Assembly (NCBI GenBank): GCA_902809985.1 | Contig: CADDXC010000002.1 | Coordinates: 496,001 to 560,000 of the forward strand | DNA: 64,000 bases | Direction: 5' to 3' | Source: Clostridiaceae bacterium BL-3 | GTDB taxonomy: Bacteria; Bacillota; Clostridia; Clostridiales; Clostridiaceae | Made by a program: the position numbers and the translations under genes | In this document: piece by piece, positions 34,437 to 43,755 of the stretch | How positions within the stretch are numbered: the stretch's first letter is position 1 | Layout of the letters: each line of letters begins with the position of its first letter | The notes under the pieces: generated by a model | The model's database searches: none | What the model saw: only the letters and a program-made list of their open reading frames with translations | What the model was told of the DNA's origin: nothing

Positions 34437-34535
34437 ATATTTTTTTGGAAATGAGTGGCGGTTTTAAGTTTTAGGATATCATTGCAGAAAATAACTTTAT
34501 TCAACATACACTGGATATCGAAAGGGATGTTTTAA

Positions 34536-34742
34536 ATGAAACCGAGTGTAGATGATGTTTGGAATTTAATAAGTCAATTGACACCACAAGAAAAAAAAAT
34601 AATTTATAATAAGCTGCATGAAGATATAAAGCTTAAACTTAATGATATCTTGGATAATGTGAGTAAAAGAACAGAATTGGAAAATATTGATTTTAAAGTA
34701 ATAACCAAAGAAGTTGAATTAGTGAGAGAAAAAAATCTTTAA
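34536..34742 (+). CDS. Small antitoxin-like protein of a broken toxin-antitoxin pair
   Basis: 68 residues after AAAGGGA. An acidic/basic helical protein (VDDVWNLISQLTPQEKKIIYNKLHEDIKLKL) of the kind found just upstream of PIN-domain toxins. The following DNA is indeed the remnant of a PIN toxin, reading on three bases after this stop codon. The toxin's first third is gone, so a deletion may have ended inside or just after this gene. With no intact toxin it has no obvious function. Family identity is inferred mostly from context. Confidence 0.5.
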   Translation: MKPSVDDVWNLISQLTPQEKKIIYNKLHEDIKLKLNDILDNVSKRTELENIDFKVITKEVELVREKNL

Positions 34743-34743
34743 T

Positions 34744-34947
34744 GATGAGTATGACTTGATTATAAGTGAAGAACAGCTTAGAGAAATAGATGAGGTATTG
34801 AGAAGACCTAAATTTACTAAATATATTCTTCCATTGGAAATTGAAGAACTTATAAGCTTATTATCTTTGAAAATTATTGTCCCGGCAATATATGATAAAA
34901 TTAATGATTGTAGGGATAAAAAAGGTAAGGCAAATCCTGGGGACTGA
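34744..34947 (+). pseudogene. PIN-domain toxin remnant (COG1569-type), truncated at both ends
   Basis: The frame reads NDEYDLIISEEQLREIDEVLRRPKF...LPLEIEELISLLSLKIIVPAIYDKINDCRDKKG, matching the middle of the PIN family of putative toxins (YDLIIS.E.L.E..EVL.RPKF and DCRDPKD). The N-terminal strand with the first catalytic Asp (VLDTNV) is absent, and after CRD the frame runs into a REP core, which supplies the end NPGD and the stop. Nuclease activity is not expected. Confidence 0.75.
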
Positions 34948-34954
34948 CCCCCAT
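34938..34954. repeat. REP core at the left border of the citrate island
   Basis: CTGGGGACTGACCCCCATAC, followed by AAAAAATGGAAAT. The same core and tail occur at 45459 at the other side of the island. Confidence 0.85.
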
Positions 34955-35006
34955 ACAAAAAATGGAAATCATTTATACCTGACAGGGCAGTGGCCCTGTT
35001 CTATTT

Positions 35007-35240
35007 TTATGCAATTTGAGATTTTGTTTATATCCTTTTATAGCTTTTTAAAAGGAAAAAAACATCAGAAGCTCTATTGCAGAAATCACTCCCATTTCCC
35101 CAGGCGGCAATTATTTTATCGGCATCTTTTACAGCTTTAAGAGCATCAGCTGTACTTGGATTTAACAATATAAAAACTATTTACCTAAATTTTCATTTCA
35201 TACCCGGGATAGGGCATATCTGTATTTTCCTGCCTACTGT
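35007..35240 (-). pseudogene. DUF1643 gene remnant (copy A, internally deleted)
   Basis: Minus-strand sequence closely matches the DUF1643 pseudogene at 45519-46007 in three blocks (tail LLKS..., DKIIAAWGNGSDFCNRAS, and the N-terminal VFILLNPSTADA region). The stretch between IIKAVEDADK and ADA and part of the tail are deleted. The codon that is TAG in the other copy is TGG here. The start codon is lost. Confidence 0.75.
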
Positions 35241-35377
35241 ACTACAAGTTCAGCCATTAGATTACTGTGCTGTAACTTTAATTACTTAATTATTACAAAA
35301 ATTGAATAAGATATTTAAATTTGAAAATCACTCTTATAATCAAAATTGTACAAAAAAAAATTTAAGGAGTGATTTAC

Positions 35378-36694
35378 TTGCAAAACACAGCTAATTTACA
35401 AAAACATGAAAACGTTGTTAAAAAATTATTCAAGATAAAGGTCGGCGTTTTCTCCATTCCACTGTATATTGTTATTGCTGCCATAGTTTATCTGGCATCT
35501 ATGTACAATAAATTACCTAATGATATGATAGGTGGTTTTGCCGTACTGATGACGATGGGTATATTGTTGGGATACATAGGTTCAAAACTTCCTGTGCTCA
35601 AAAATATAGGAGGTCCGGCAATTTTCACAATATTTGTTCCTTCTGCAATGGTCTACTACAATTTAATAAACCAGCCTGCAATTAATGCCATGACAACTCT
35701 TATGAAAAATTCAAATTTTTTATATTTGTATATATCATGTTTGATTACGGGAAGCATACTTGGGATGAACAGAAAAGTTATGATAAAAGGGTTTGTGAGA
35801 ATGTTTGTTCCGTTGATAGTAGGTACAATAGGTTCAATATTATTTGGTTTGCTTATTGCAATTATATTTGGATTCAAAGCAGAGAAGGCATTTTTTTATG
35901 TAATTTGTCCTATACTGTCAGGCGGACTTGGAGAAGGAGTGCTTCCTCTTTCAATGGGGTATGCAGAAGTGCTTAATAAATCCCAGAGTGCATTTATAGC
36001 ACAGCTTGTGCCGGCAGCCATGATAGGAAATATAATTGCAATAATATTGTCGGGAATATTGAAATATCTAGCCGAAAGGAAACCATATCTTACAGGCAAA
36101 GGTCTTTTAGTAAAAACAGGTGATGACAAGGAAATATTGGAGGCTATGAATACTGAAAAGCATGTAGATTTCAATTTAATGGGAGGAGGACTGCTACTTG
36201 CCTGCAGTTTGTTTGTATTTGGAGCATTAGCAAGTAAATTTCTTGGAATCCCGGGACCGGTAATTATGATTTTTACAGCAGCAATTATTAAATATCTAAA
36301 ACTTGTTCCTCAGGATATTGAAACAGGAGCTTATCATCTTTACAGTTTTATAAGTAAAAGTCTTACCTGGCCGCTGCTTGTTGGTGTAGGAGTAGTATAT
36401 ACACCCTGGAAGAATGTGGTAGCTGCAGTTTCACCCACGTACATTTTAATTTGTGCGGCAGCAGTTATTGCTATGGTTACTTCTGGATTTTTCATAGGCA
36501 AACTTATGAAGATGTATCCTATTGAATCAGCTCTTGTAACTGCCTGCCACAGTGGATTGGGTGGGACAGGAGATGTAGCTATACTTTCATCAGCTAATAG
36601 AATGCAGTTGATGCCGTTTTCACAGATATCTACTAGGCTCGGTGGAGCATCCATGGTAGTTATAGCTATTATGCTTTTAAAGATGTTATCTTAA
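35378..36694 (+). CDS. citS: 2-hydroxycarboxylate transporter family carrier (citrate:cation symporter)
   Basis: 438 residues from a TTG at 35378, eight bases after AAGGAG; a GTG at 35369 overlaps that site. About eleven membrane helices. The 2HCT family is identified by the two re-entrant loop motifs: CPILSGGLGEGVLPLSMGYAE near 186 and CHSGLGGTGDVAILSSANRM near 400, the latter followed by MPFSQISTRLGG with the conserved Arg that binds the substrate carboxylate. The family imports citrate, malate or citrate/lactate with Na+ or H+. Citrate is indicated by the citrate lyase genes that follow at once (32 bases). First gene of the operon. Confidence 0.93.
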   Translation: MQNTANLQKHENVVKKLFKIKVGVFSIPLYIVIAAIVYLASMYNKLPNDMIGGFAVLMTMGILLGYIGSKLPVLKNIGGPAIFTIFVPSAMVYYNLINQPAINAMTTLMKNSNFLYLYISCLITGSILGMNRKVMIKGFVRMFVPLIVGTIGSILFGLLIAIIFGFKAEKAFFYVICPILSGGLGEGVLPLSMGYAEVLNKSQSAFIAQLVPAAMIGNIIAIILSGILKYLAERKPYLTGKGLLVKTGDDKEILEAMNTEKHVDFNLMGGGLLLACSLFVFGALASKFLGIPGPVIMIFTAAIIKYLKLVPQDIETGAYHLYSFISKSLTWPLLVGVGVVYTPWKNVVAAVSPTYILICAAAVIAMVTSGFFIGKLMKMYPIESALVTACHSGLGGTGDVAILSSANRMQLMPFSQISTRLGGASMVVIAIMLLKMLS

Positions 36695-36726
36695 AGTTTT
36701 TAGTAGAAAAGAAGGGAGAATTATTT

Positions 36727-36993
36727 ATGAAAATTAATAAAATAGCTAAAGCAGGAACATTGGAATCCAATGATATTTTAATAATGGTTTTACCTAATGA
36801 GTCACATGGAGTAAAAATTGAAATTGAAAGCATTGTGATGAATCAGTTTGGAAAGCAGATAGAAGCTGCTATTATGGATCAGATTAAAAAGATGAAGATT
36901 GAAGATATAAAGGTTAAAGCCCAGGACAAGGGAGCGTTGGATTATACTATAAGATCTAGAGTACAGACAGCTGTAGAAAGAGCATTAAAGTAG
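36727..36993 (+). CDS. citD: Citrate lyase acyl carrier protein (gamma subunit)
   Basis: 88 residues, with GAAGGGAG upstream. The N-terminal AGTLESNDILIMV contains the Ser that carries the phosphoribosyl-dephospho-CoA group. ESIVMNQFGKQIEAAI and VKAQDKGALDYTIRSRVQTAVERAL complete the CitD fold. The acyl group is swapped between acetyl and citryl on this subunit during the lyase cycle. Length is typical. It lies between the transporter and citE, in the usual order. Confidence 0.95.
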   Translation: MKINKIAKAGTLESNDILIMVLPNESHGVKIEIESIVMNQFGKQIEAAIMDQIKKMKIEDIKVKAQDKGALDYTIRSRVQTAVERALK

Positions 36994-37035
36994 GTTGGAA
37001 AGTATATTGATTTTATGAAGGAGAAGGGATATAAA

Positions 37036-37908
37036 ATGAAAGGATTAAGAAGATCTATGCTTTTTATGCCGGGTAATAATCCGGGAATGCTTCAAAATGC
37101 ATCGGTATTTGGAGCAGATGCAGTAATACTTGATTTGGAGGATGCGGTTAGTCTTACAGAAAAAGATAGTGCAAGAATATTAGTTGAGAATGCAATACAA
37201 ACTATGGACTATTCCAACGTGGAGCTGGTAGTTAGAGTAAATCCACTGGACAGTGAATATGGACATAAGGATATAGAAGCTATTGCCAGTGTAAAGCCGG
37301 ATGTACTTATGATACCTAAGGCAACGGAAAAGCAGCTTGAAAGTATAGATGATATACTTTATCAGATAGAAATAAATCAAAAATTTGAGAAGGGAAGTAT
37401 AAAGTTATTTCCAATAATTGAAACTGCCTATGCCCTGGAAAATGTGTATAGAATAATAAAGTCTTCTAAAAGGGTTACAGGGGTTCTCCTGGGAGCTGAG
37501 GATTTAACATCGGATTTTGGAATAAAGAGGACTAAAGAAGGCGAGGAAATTTTTTATGCAAGGAACAGAGTTTCAACGGCTTGCAGGGCTGCAAAAGTTG
37601 ATGCTATTGATACGCCTTTTACGGACACAAATGACTATGAAGGATTGGCAAAAGATACATTTAAGGCCAAGAGCCTGGGCTTTACAGGAAAAGCTTCCAT
37701 AAACCCAAGGCAGATAGATACTATACATTCTGTATTTGAACCAACAAAATCGGAAATAGGACATGCAGTGAGGGTGCTCAAAGCCAGGGATGAAGCTGCT
37801 GAAAAGGGATTGGGAGTTTTTTCTTTGGACGGTAAAATGGTAGACGCTCCTATAATAAATAGAGCTGTAATAACTGTGAGCTTAGCCAAAGCATTGGGGA
37901 TTTTATGA
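37036..37908 (+). CDS. citE: Citrate lyase beta subunit (citryl-ACP lyase)
   Basis: 290 residues from the ATG at 37036; the ATG at 37015 overlaps AAGGAGAAGGG. HpcH/HpaI-type TIM barrel: RRSMLFMPGNNPGML near 5, DAVILDLEDAVSLTEKDSAR with the metal-binding Asp, VVRVNPLDS with the conserved Arg, IETAYALENVY with Glu, LLGAEDLTSDFGI with Asp, and GKASINPRQIDTIH near the end. It cleaves citryl-ACP to oxaloacetate and acetyl-ACP. All catalytic blocks are present. Part of the citDEF complex. Confidence 0.95.
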   Translation: MKGLRRSMLFMPGNNPGMLQNASVFGADAVILDLEDAVSLTEKDSARILVENAIQTMDYSNVELVVRVNPLDSEYGHKDIEAIASVKPDVLMIPKATEKQLESIDDILYQIEINQKFEKGSIKLFPIIETAYALENVYRIIKSSKRVTGVLLGAEDLTSDFGIKRTKEGEEIFYARNRVSTACRAAKVDAIDTPFTDTNDYEGLAKDTFKAKSLGFTGKASINPRQIDTIHSVFEPTKSEIGHAVRVLKARDEAAEKGLGVFSLDGKMVDAPIINRAVITVSLAKALGIL

Positions 37909-37974
37909 ACAGGTAAAGTATTATGTTAGGTAAATATGTATGGAACCAAGATCTTAAAGAAGGAGGCAATACTT

Positions 37975-39516
37975 ATGAAAAACATGCTTGATAGGGAAAT
38001 ACCAGATTATATAGAAGGGTATGGCAAAGTAAAACCATTTAACGGTGTGACTGCAAATTATGGTGTAAAAACAAGATCCTCGGTAAAACTTATTTCAGTG
38101 AAATCCGGAAGCAATAAACTGCTTTCAAGCATAGGCGAGGTTTTAGATAGATTGGAAATAAAGGATGGAATGACTATATCTTTTCATCACCATTTGAGAA
38201 ATGGAGATTTCATTTTAAATAATGTAATGTATGAAATAGCTAAAAGAGGTATAAAAGATATAAGGGTGGCTGCAAGCTCGATATTTCCAATCCATGAACC
38301 GCTGGTTGAGTATATGAAAAATGGAGTTGTAACAGGAATAGTAACGGATTACATGTCGGGGCCTGTAGCGGAGGCAGTTTCAAAAGGATATTTAAAAACA
38401 CCTGCCATTATGATGACACACGGTGGAAGAGCTAGGGCAATAGAGAGCGGAGACCTCCACATAGATGTAGCATTTATAGCAGCACCCACATCGGATGACT
38501 ATGGTAATATAAATGGGGTTTCAGGGAGTTCTGCTTGTGGATCACTGGGCTATGCTGTATCTGATGCACAATATGCAGATAAGGTTGTAGCTGTTACGGA
38601 TAATTTGGTTTCTTATCCTGCTTGTCCCATAGAAATAAGCCAAGAATATGTTGATTATGTGGTAAAGGTAGATTCTATAGGTAATCCGGCTGGAATAGTA
38701 TCGGGAACAACTAAAATCACCAAGGATCCAGTTGGTCTTAAAATTGCCCAGATGGCTGCTGGAGTAATGGATATAGCTGGTTATGTAAAAAATGGCATGT
38801 CATTTCAAACTGGTGCAGGCGGCACTTCATTAGCGGTGGCTGCAGAACTTGAAAAGATGATGAAGGAGAGAAATATAGTAGGAAGTTTTGCTTCTGGGGG
38901 TATAACTGGCTATATTTCAAATATGTTGGATGAGGGACTATTTAAAAATTTGTTTGATGTACAGTGTTTTGACTTAAAAGCTGTGGAGTCATACAGAGAA
39001 AATTGCAGGCACCAGGGAATGAGTGGCTCTATGTACGGAAATCTGGCTAATAAAGGAGCTGTTGTAAATAAATTGGATGTCATGATTCTTGGTGCTACTG
39101 AAGTAGATGTTAATTTTAATGTAAACGTGACTACAAGTTCCAGCGGGATAATAATGGGAGGAGCTGGAGGACACAGTGATACGGCGGCTGGTGCAAAACT
39201 TTCGATTGTTGTTACAAATCTTGTAAAAGGAAGACTTCCAATAGTAAAAGATACGGTCACCACTGTTACTACACCGGGTGAAAGTATAGATGTAGTTGTC
39301 ACAGAAAGGGGGATAGCCGTAAATCCGAAAAGAAAGGATCTCATGGAGAAGTTGAGGGAAAGCAATCTTCCTATAACCACAATAGAGGAACTGAAGAATA
39401 CAGCTGAAAGGATAGCCGGAAAAGGAGAAAAATTGAAATTTTCCAATAATATAGTTGCAGTAGTGGAATATAGGGACGGCACTGTAATAGATGTTGTACG
39501 AAAGCCTTTAAATTGA
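37975..39516 (+). CDS. citF: Citrate lyase alpha subunit (citrate:acetyl-ACP transferase)
   Basis: 513 residues from the ATG at 37975, with AAGAAGGAGG upstream; an ATG at 37936 has none. It begins RMEIPDYIEGYGKV-like (DREIPDYIEGYGKVKPFNG), then GMTISFHHHLRNGDFILN, the CoA-transferase-like fold with AGVMDIAGYVKNGMSFQTGAGG and GVIMGG-type IIMGGAGGHSDTAAGAKLSI, and TERGIAVNPKRKDL. It transfers the acyl carrier from acetate to citrate. Length is normal. Stop 14 bases before citC. Confidence 0.95.
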   Translation: MKNMLDREIPDYIEGYGKVKPFNGVTANYGVKTRSSVKLISVKSGSNKLLSSIGEVLDRLEIKDGMTISFHHHLRNGDFILNNVMYEIAKRGIKDIRVAASSIFPIHEPLVEYMKNGVVTGIVTDYMSGPVAEAVSKGYLKTPAIMMTHGGRARAIESGDLHIDVAFIAAPTSDDYGNINGVSGSSACGSLGYAVSDAQYADKVVAVTDNLVSYPACPIEISQEYVDYVVKVDSIGNPAGIVSGTTKITKDPVGLKIAQMAAGVMDIAGYVKNGMSFQTGAGGTSLAVAAELEKMMKERNIVGSFASGGITGYISNMLDEGLFKNLFDVQCFDLKAVESYRENCRHQGMSGSMYGNLANKGAVVNKLDVMILGATEVDVNFNVNVTTSSSGIIMGGAGGHSDTAAGAKLSIVVTNLVKGRLPIVKDTVTTVTTPGESIDVVVTERGIAVNPKRKDLMEKLRESNLPITTIEELKNTAERIAGKGEKLKFSNNIVAVVEYRDGTVIDVVRKPLN

Positions 39517-39530
39517 GGGAGATATATTTT

Positions 39531-40565
39531 ATGCAGGATTTGATAATTCAAAGGGTTGATTTAGAGAGCAGAAAGGAAAGAGAGGAAGTAGATAATTTTT
39601 TAAAGAAATTTGACTTATGCCTTGATGATGATGTAGATTATACTATTGCTTTAAGAGATATAGATAAAAACATTAAAGCAACTTGCTCTAAATCCAGGAA
39701 CATATTTAAATGTTTTGCAGTTTCAGAAGATATAAGAGGAGAAAATGTAACTTCTTCTCTTGTATCCCATTTGATAGATAAAAGTTTTGAAGGGCATTTT
39801 TTCCATGATTTTATATTTACTAAATTGAATAAGGTAGATATATTTAAATCGTTAAATTTTAAGATGGTATATGAAGTTGAAGATGCAGCCTTGCTGGAAT
39901 ATGGAATCTATGATATAAATCAGGCATTAGATTATATAGCCTTGAAGTACTCTGTAGATACAAGTACGCCTAAGGGAGCTTTAGTTATGAACTGCAATCC
40001 TTTCACCGAGGGACACAGATTCCTTGTAGAAAAAGCAGCTGCCAATTGCCCTCAAGTACTGTTATTTATAGTACAGGAAGATAGATCGGTTTTTCCATTT
40101 GAATGTAGGTATGATATAGCTAAGAAAGCTACAAATGACTTAAAAAATGTAATTGTAATTCCAGGAGGAGAGTATATTATATCTTCCGTTACTTTTCCAT
40201 CATATTTTATAAAAGAAGAAAATATAAGGCTGAAGGCTTATGAGGATATGGATTGTGGTATTTTTGGAAAGTATTTCTGCAGCAAATTTAATATAGTTAA
40301 AAGGTTTGCAGGGCAGGAACCTTATTGTAAAATTACAAATATGTACAATAAAAGGTTAAAAGAAATTATGCCAAAGTATGGAGTGCAGTTTATTGAAATA
40401 GAAAGAAAAAAGTATGGAGATGAATATATAAGCGCATCGAAAGTCAGAGAATTAATAAGAAAAGGCAACATAGAAGAAGTTAAAAAAATTGTTCCGGAAG
40501 CTACCTGGGAGTTTTTGAATTCTTATGAGGGGAAGAAGGTTATTGGGAAAATAAGGGAAAATTAA
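39531..40565 (+). CDS. citC: [Citrate (pro-3S)-lyase] ligase
   Basis: 344 residues from the ATG at 39531, preceded by GAGGGAG. An N-terminal GNAT-like part (residues ~55-115, FKCFAVSEDIRGENVTSSLVSHL) joins a nucleotidyltransferase domain with GALVMNCNPFTEGHRFLVEKAA (HxGH-like TEGHRF), VVQEDRS-type IVQEDRSVFPFECRYDI, and the end EYISASKVRELIRKGN (ISAS motif). It acetylates the lyase prosthetic thiol with ATP and acetate, switching the lyase on. It precedes citX by 15 bases. Confidence 0.93.
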   Translation: MQDLIIQRVDLESRKEREEVDNFLKKFDLCLDDDVDYTIALRDIDKNIKATCSKSRNIFKCFAVSEDIRGENVTSSLVSHLIDKSFEGHFFHDFIFTKLNKVDIFKSLNFKMVYEVEDAALLEYGIYDINQALDYIALKYSVDTSTPKGALVMNCNPFTEGHRFLVEKAAANCPQVLLFIVQEDRSVFPFECRYDIAKKATNDLKNVIVIPGGEYIISSVTFPSYFIKEENIRLKAYEDMDCGIFGKYFCSKFNIVKRFAGQEPYCKITNMYNKRLKEIMPKYGVQFIEIERKKYGDEYISASKVRELIRKGNIEEVKKIVPEATWEFLNSYEGKKVIGKIREN

Positions 40566-40580
40566 ATCCCTACGTTTAAT

Positions 40581-41183
40581 ATGGATAAGAATATAATTAG
40601 ATCGCTGTATGAAAAATATTCATCAAAAAAATATGATGTAAGTGAATTGATAAACAAATATGATAAAAAATATATTCCGGAAGATGTTTTGTCAGCAAGA
40701 GAAACAAGGGTGTGCAGGCAGGAAAAATTAATTGCAAGGTACAAAGCAAGTTTGATCTCTATAAGGGTAAATTACCCTGGAGTGAGAAAAAATAATTATA
40801 TAACTTTGTATATTATTAAAGTGCTTTACAGTATAATAGTTGAAAAATTCAAAAATAAAATTTTATACCATGATTTTGATATAACAGCGGAAGGACCTAT
40901 AGGAACTTTGGTTATAAATGAATTAAAAGAAAATGTCAAGAGGATTACGGTGGATTTAGAAGAAAATCTTTTTTTGGGTAGATGCGTTGATATAGATGTT
41001 TATGGCAAGATGGGTGAAAGTATAAGTAGAAGGGAATTGGGGCTTAAAGATAGGAAATGTTATGTTTGTCAAAGATCAGCACAAAGTTGTGTAAGGGAAA
41101 GGAGGCATGGTATTGAGGAAGTTGAGGAATTTATAAGAAAAAGATATGAGGATTATATTAAATATTCAATAAAAGATGAATGA
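40581..41183 (+). CDS. citX: Apo-citrate lyase phosphoribosyl-dephospho-CoA transferase
   Basis: 200 residues. The CitX signatures are LSARETRVCRQEKLIA near 38, TLVINLPGPIK-like RVNYPGVRKN, LGRCVDIDVYGKMGESISRRELGLKDRKCYVCQRSAQSCVRERRH (in parts) with the C-x2-C...C cluster. It moves the prosthetic group onto the Ser of CitD. No strong ribosome binding site is visible before the ATG, so translation is probably coupled to citC. The stop overlaps a possible early citG start. Confidence 0.92.
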   Translation: MDKNIIRSLYEKYSSKKYDVSELINKYDKKYIPEDVLSARETRVCRQEKLIARYKASLISIRVNYPGVRKNNYITLYIIKVLYSIIVEKFKNKILYHDFDITAEGPIGTLVINELKENVKRITVDLEENLFLGRCVDIDVYGKMGESISRRELGLKDRKCYVCQRSAQSCVRERRHGIEEVEEFIRKRYEDYIKYSIKDE

Positions 41184-41215
41184 GTATTTTTAAAATGCTA
41201 TATGGAGAATTTGAC

Positions 41216-42112
41216 ATGGATAAAGAATATCTTGTAAGCGATAAAGCTTTTAAAATAAGCAGTTTAGCAGTACAAGCTATGGTGTATGAGGTGAGCTGCT
41301 ATCCTTCGCCGGGGCTTGTTTCATGCATATCCAATGGGGCTCATAAAGATATGGATTATTATACATTCATAGACAGCACTTCTGTACTTATAAAATATTT
41401 GACATTATGTGTTCAGAAGGGAATGGAAACAGGTAGACCGGAGGATATATTTATGGAATTGAAGAAACTCGGAGTTTCTGCAGAAAAAGAGATGTATGAG
41501 AAAACAAAAGGGGTTAATACTCATAAAGGAATGATATTTCTTATGGGTACGTGTTGTGGTGCAGTTGGTATAGCTGTAAAGCACAATATGAATTTTTGGG
41601 AAATAGAGCAGATAATTAAGAATATGACAAAAGGTATTACTGAAAGGGAATTATCTCCTATATTGAGAAATAAAAATTTTATCAAAAACGGCAAACTGTT
41701 TGGACGAAAATTATCCTATGGTGAAAAGCTGTTTTTAAAGTATAATGTTAAGGGGGTAAGAGGGCAGGTAGAACAGGGCCTGAATTTGATATTTGATTTT
41801 GCGTTGGGCTTTTATAAGAAGAGCAAAAACTTAAATGAAAATGACAGATTGGTGAATACTTTGATAGGTATTATGCAGTTTAGTGAAGACACAAATATAA
41901 TTCATAGGCATTCTCTAGATATACTTAAAGAGGTTAATGCCAAAGCAAAGCATATAATTCATTTGGGAGGAATGAGGACTGATGAGGGGAGAAAAGCAAT
42001 ACAATTGTTGGATAAAGAATTTATATACAGGAATATAAGTCCTGGAGGTACTGCGGACCTGCTGGCGATTACCGTATTTCTATATTTGGTGAAACAGTAT
42101 ATGAGTGACTGA
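41216..42112 (+). CDS. citG: Triphosphoribosyl-dephospho-CoA synthase
   Basis: 298 residues from the ATG at 41216, chosen for the ATGGAGAA site nine bases upstream; an ATG at 41180 overlapping the citX stop would add 12 residues. The family blocks are EVSCYPSPGLVSC near 26 (EVS-PKPGLV type), DYYTFIDSTSVLIKYL, GVNTHKGMIFLMG near 111, and GGTADLLAITVFLY near the end. It makes the prosthetic group precursor from dephospho-CoA and ATP. CitX and CitG are separate here, unlike the enterobacterial and some clostridial fusions. Confidence 0.93.
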   Translation: MDKEYLVSDKAFKISSLAVQAMVYEVSCYPSPGLVSCISNGAHKDMDYYTFIDSTSVLIKYLTLCVQKGMETGRPEDIFMELKKLGVSAEKEMYEKTKGVNTHKGMIFLMGTCCGAVGIAVKHNMNFWEIEQIIKNMTKGITERELSPILRNKNFIKNGKLFGRKLSYGEKLFLKYNVKGVRGQVEQGLNLIFDFALGFYKKSKNLNENDRLVNTLIGIMQFSEDTNIIHRHSLDILKEVNAKAKHIIHLGGMRTDEGRKAIQLLDKEFIYRNISPGGTADLLAITVFLYLVKQYMSD

Positions 42113-42153
42113 ATGTTTTTATTAAAGTTAAATTTTATATGGGGATAATGATT

Positions 42154-43755
42154 ATGGTTAAAATCAAAAAAATTCATCTAAAACTTTATGTAAGAATTGG
42201 CTTGTTGGTATGTGGTGTTGTGGCGATTGTATTATTGGTAGCCAATATTTTTATCAGCCAGAAAATAGAAAATATGACAAGGAAGAATCTTGAGGAAAAA
42301 GCTTTTGACATAGCATATATTGTTTCACAATCGCCTACAATAATTGAGGGGCTGAGCAATTCGTCCAATGAAGATAAAATTCAATATCTTGCCAATAAGA
42401 TAAAAGACTCAACTAATGTTCAATTTGTTGTTGTTACTGATATGAATGGAATAAGGAAATCACATCCTGATAAAACCAAATTGGGTAAAAAGGCTGTAGG
42501 AGGAGATTTTAAAAAAGCTTTTCAAGGTGATGAATACGTTTCAGAAGCTAAGGGAACATTGGGAGAATCACTTAGAACTTTTGTACCGATTAGAAAAAGT
42601 AACGGTCATCAAATTGGTGTTGTTGTAGTTGGTATATCCATGGATAAAGTGCATGAATCTGTTATACAAAGTGCACATACAATATATTTTGGCATAATTT
42701 TTGGACTTTTAACAGGTGTAGCAGGGGCTGGATTACTTGCAAATAATATAAAAAAGATTATGTTTGGGATGGAGCCTCATGATATAGCTAAGTTGTTAAA
42801 TACAAGAAATACGATGCTTAAATCTATAAGAGAAGGTGTACTTGCAGTAGATAAATATGGGATAATAACACTTGTTAATGATGAGGCATGTAGAATATTT
42901 AATAAAGCGGGTATATATAATGTCATGGGAAAAAGAGTTGATTGCTGTATTTCTAGTACCAGGCTTATTTATGTATTGAAATCTGGGAAGGAGGAGCTTG
43001 ACAGAGAGCAGGAGATCAAAGATATAACTTTGATTACAAATCGCATACCCATTTTTATAAATGGGAAAGTAGATGGTGCTATTGCTACCTTTCGTGATAA
43101 GACTCAGTTAAAAATATTGGCAGAACAGCTTACGGGAGTGAAGTTATATGCTAATGCACTTAGGGCTCAGACCCATGAATTTATGAATAAACTTCATGTA
43201 ATATTGGGCATGCTGAGTATGAAATCTTATGATGAATTGTCACAATATATAAAAATTACTGCCAATAAGTATCAAAGGGAAATTGGGTTTGTTGTAAGGC
43301 ATTTCAAAGATCCTGTGTTATCGGGATTTATACTTGGGAAGATGAGTTATGCAAGGGAAAAGGGCGTGAATTTGATATTGTCAGAAAATTCATATGTTCC
43401 TGAACCATTTCATAAAGAAACTGCTCATGATTTGATAACAATTGTAGGTAACCTTATAGACAATGCGATAGATGCAGTTTTTACTAGCGATGATAAGACA
43501 ATTTATTTGAGCATGGTTTTCAATGCTCAATGTCTACATATTACTGTTTCAGACACGGGGTGCGGGCTTGAGGATAAAAATAGGATATTTAAAAAAGGAT
43601 TTTCTACAAAAGAGGATAATAGAGGTATTGGACTCTACTTAGTTATGGTAAGCGTAGAAAAGTTAAAAGGCTGTATAGATGTATATTCCAAAATAAATGA
43701 GGGTACTACTTTTGATATTAAAATAGATTATAAGAGTGAGGAGGATAAACTTTGA
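42154..43755 (+). CDS. citA: Sensor histidine kinase, CitA/DcuS family
   Basis: 533 residues; the start after GGGGA is chosen at 42154, with two nearby ATGs possible. Domains in order: membrane helix (~11-31), extracytoplasmic PAS-like (sCache) sensor (~35-170) with FVVVTDMNGIRKSHPD and LRTFVPIR, second helix (~175-197), cytoplasmic PAS (~215-315), phospho-acceptor RAQTHEFMNKLHVILGM (His), and an HATPase with NLIDNAIDAV, DTGCGL and GIGLYLVMVSVEKL. The family senses citrate or C4-dicarboxylates outside the cell. Its place after citG and overlap with the regulator indicate control of the cit operon. Confidence 0.92.
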   Translation: MVKIKKIHLKLYVRIGLLVCGVVAIVLLVANIFISQKIENMTRKNLEEKAFDIAYIVSQSPTIIEGLSNSSNEDKIQYLANKIKDSTNVQFVVVTDMNGIRKSHPDKTKLGKKAVGGDFKKAFQGDEYVSEAKGTLGESLRTFVPIRKSNGHQIGVVVVGISMDKVHESVIQSAHTIYFGIIFGLLTGVAGAGLLANNIKKIMFGMEPHDIAKLLNTRNTMLKSIREGVLAVDKYGIITLVNDEACRIFNKAGIYNVMGKRVDCCISSTRLIYVLKSGKEELDREQEIKDITLITNRIPIFINGKVDGAIATFRDKTQLKILAEQLTGVKLYANALRAQTHEFMNKLHVILGMLSMKSYDELSQYIKITANKYQREIGFVVRHFKDPVLSGFILGKMSYAREKGVNLILSENSYVPEPFHKETAHDLITIVGNLIDNAIDAVFTSDDKTIYLSMVFNAQCLHITVSDTGCGLEDKNRIFKKGFSTKEDNRGIGLYLVMVSVEKLKGCIDVYSKINEGTTFDIKIDYKSEEDKL

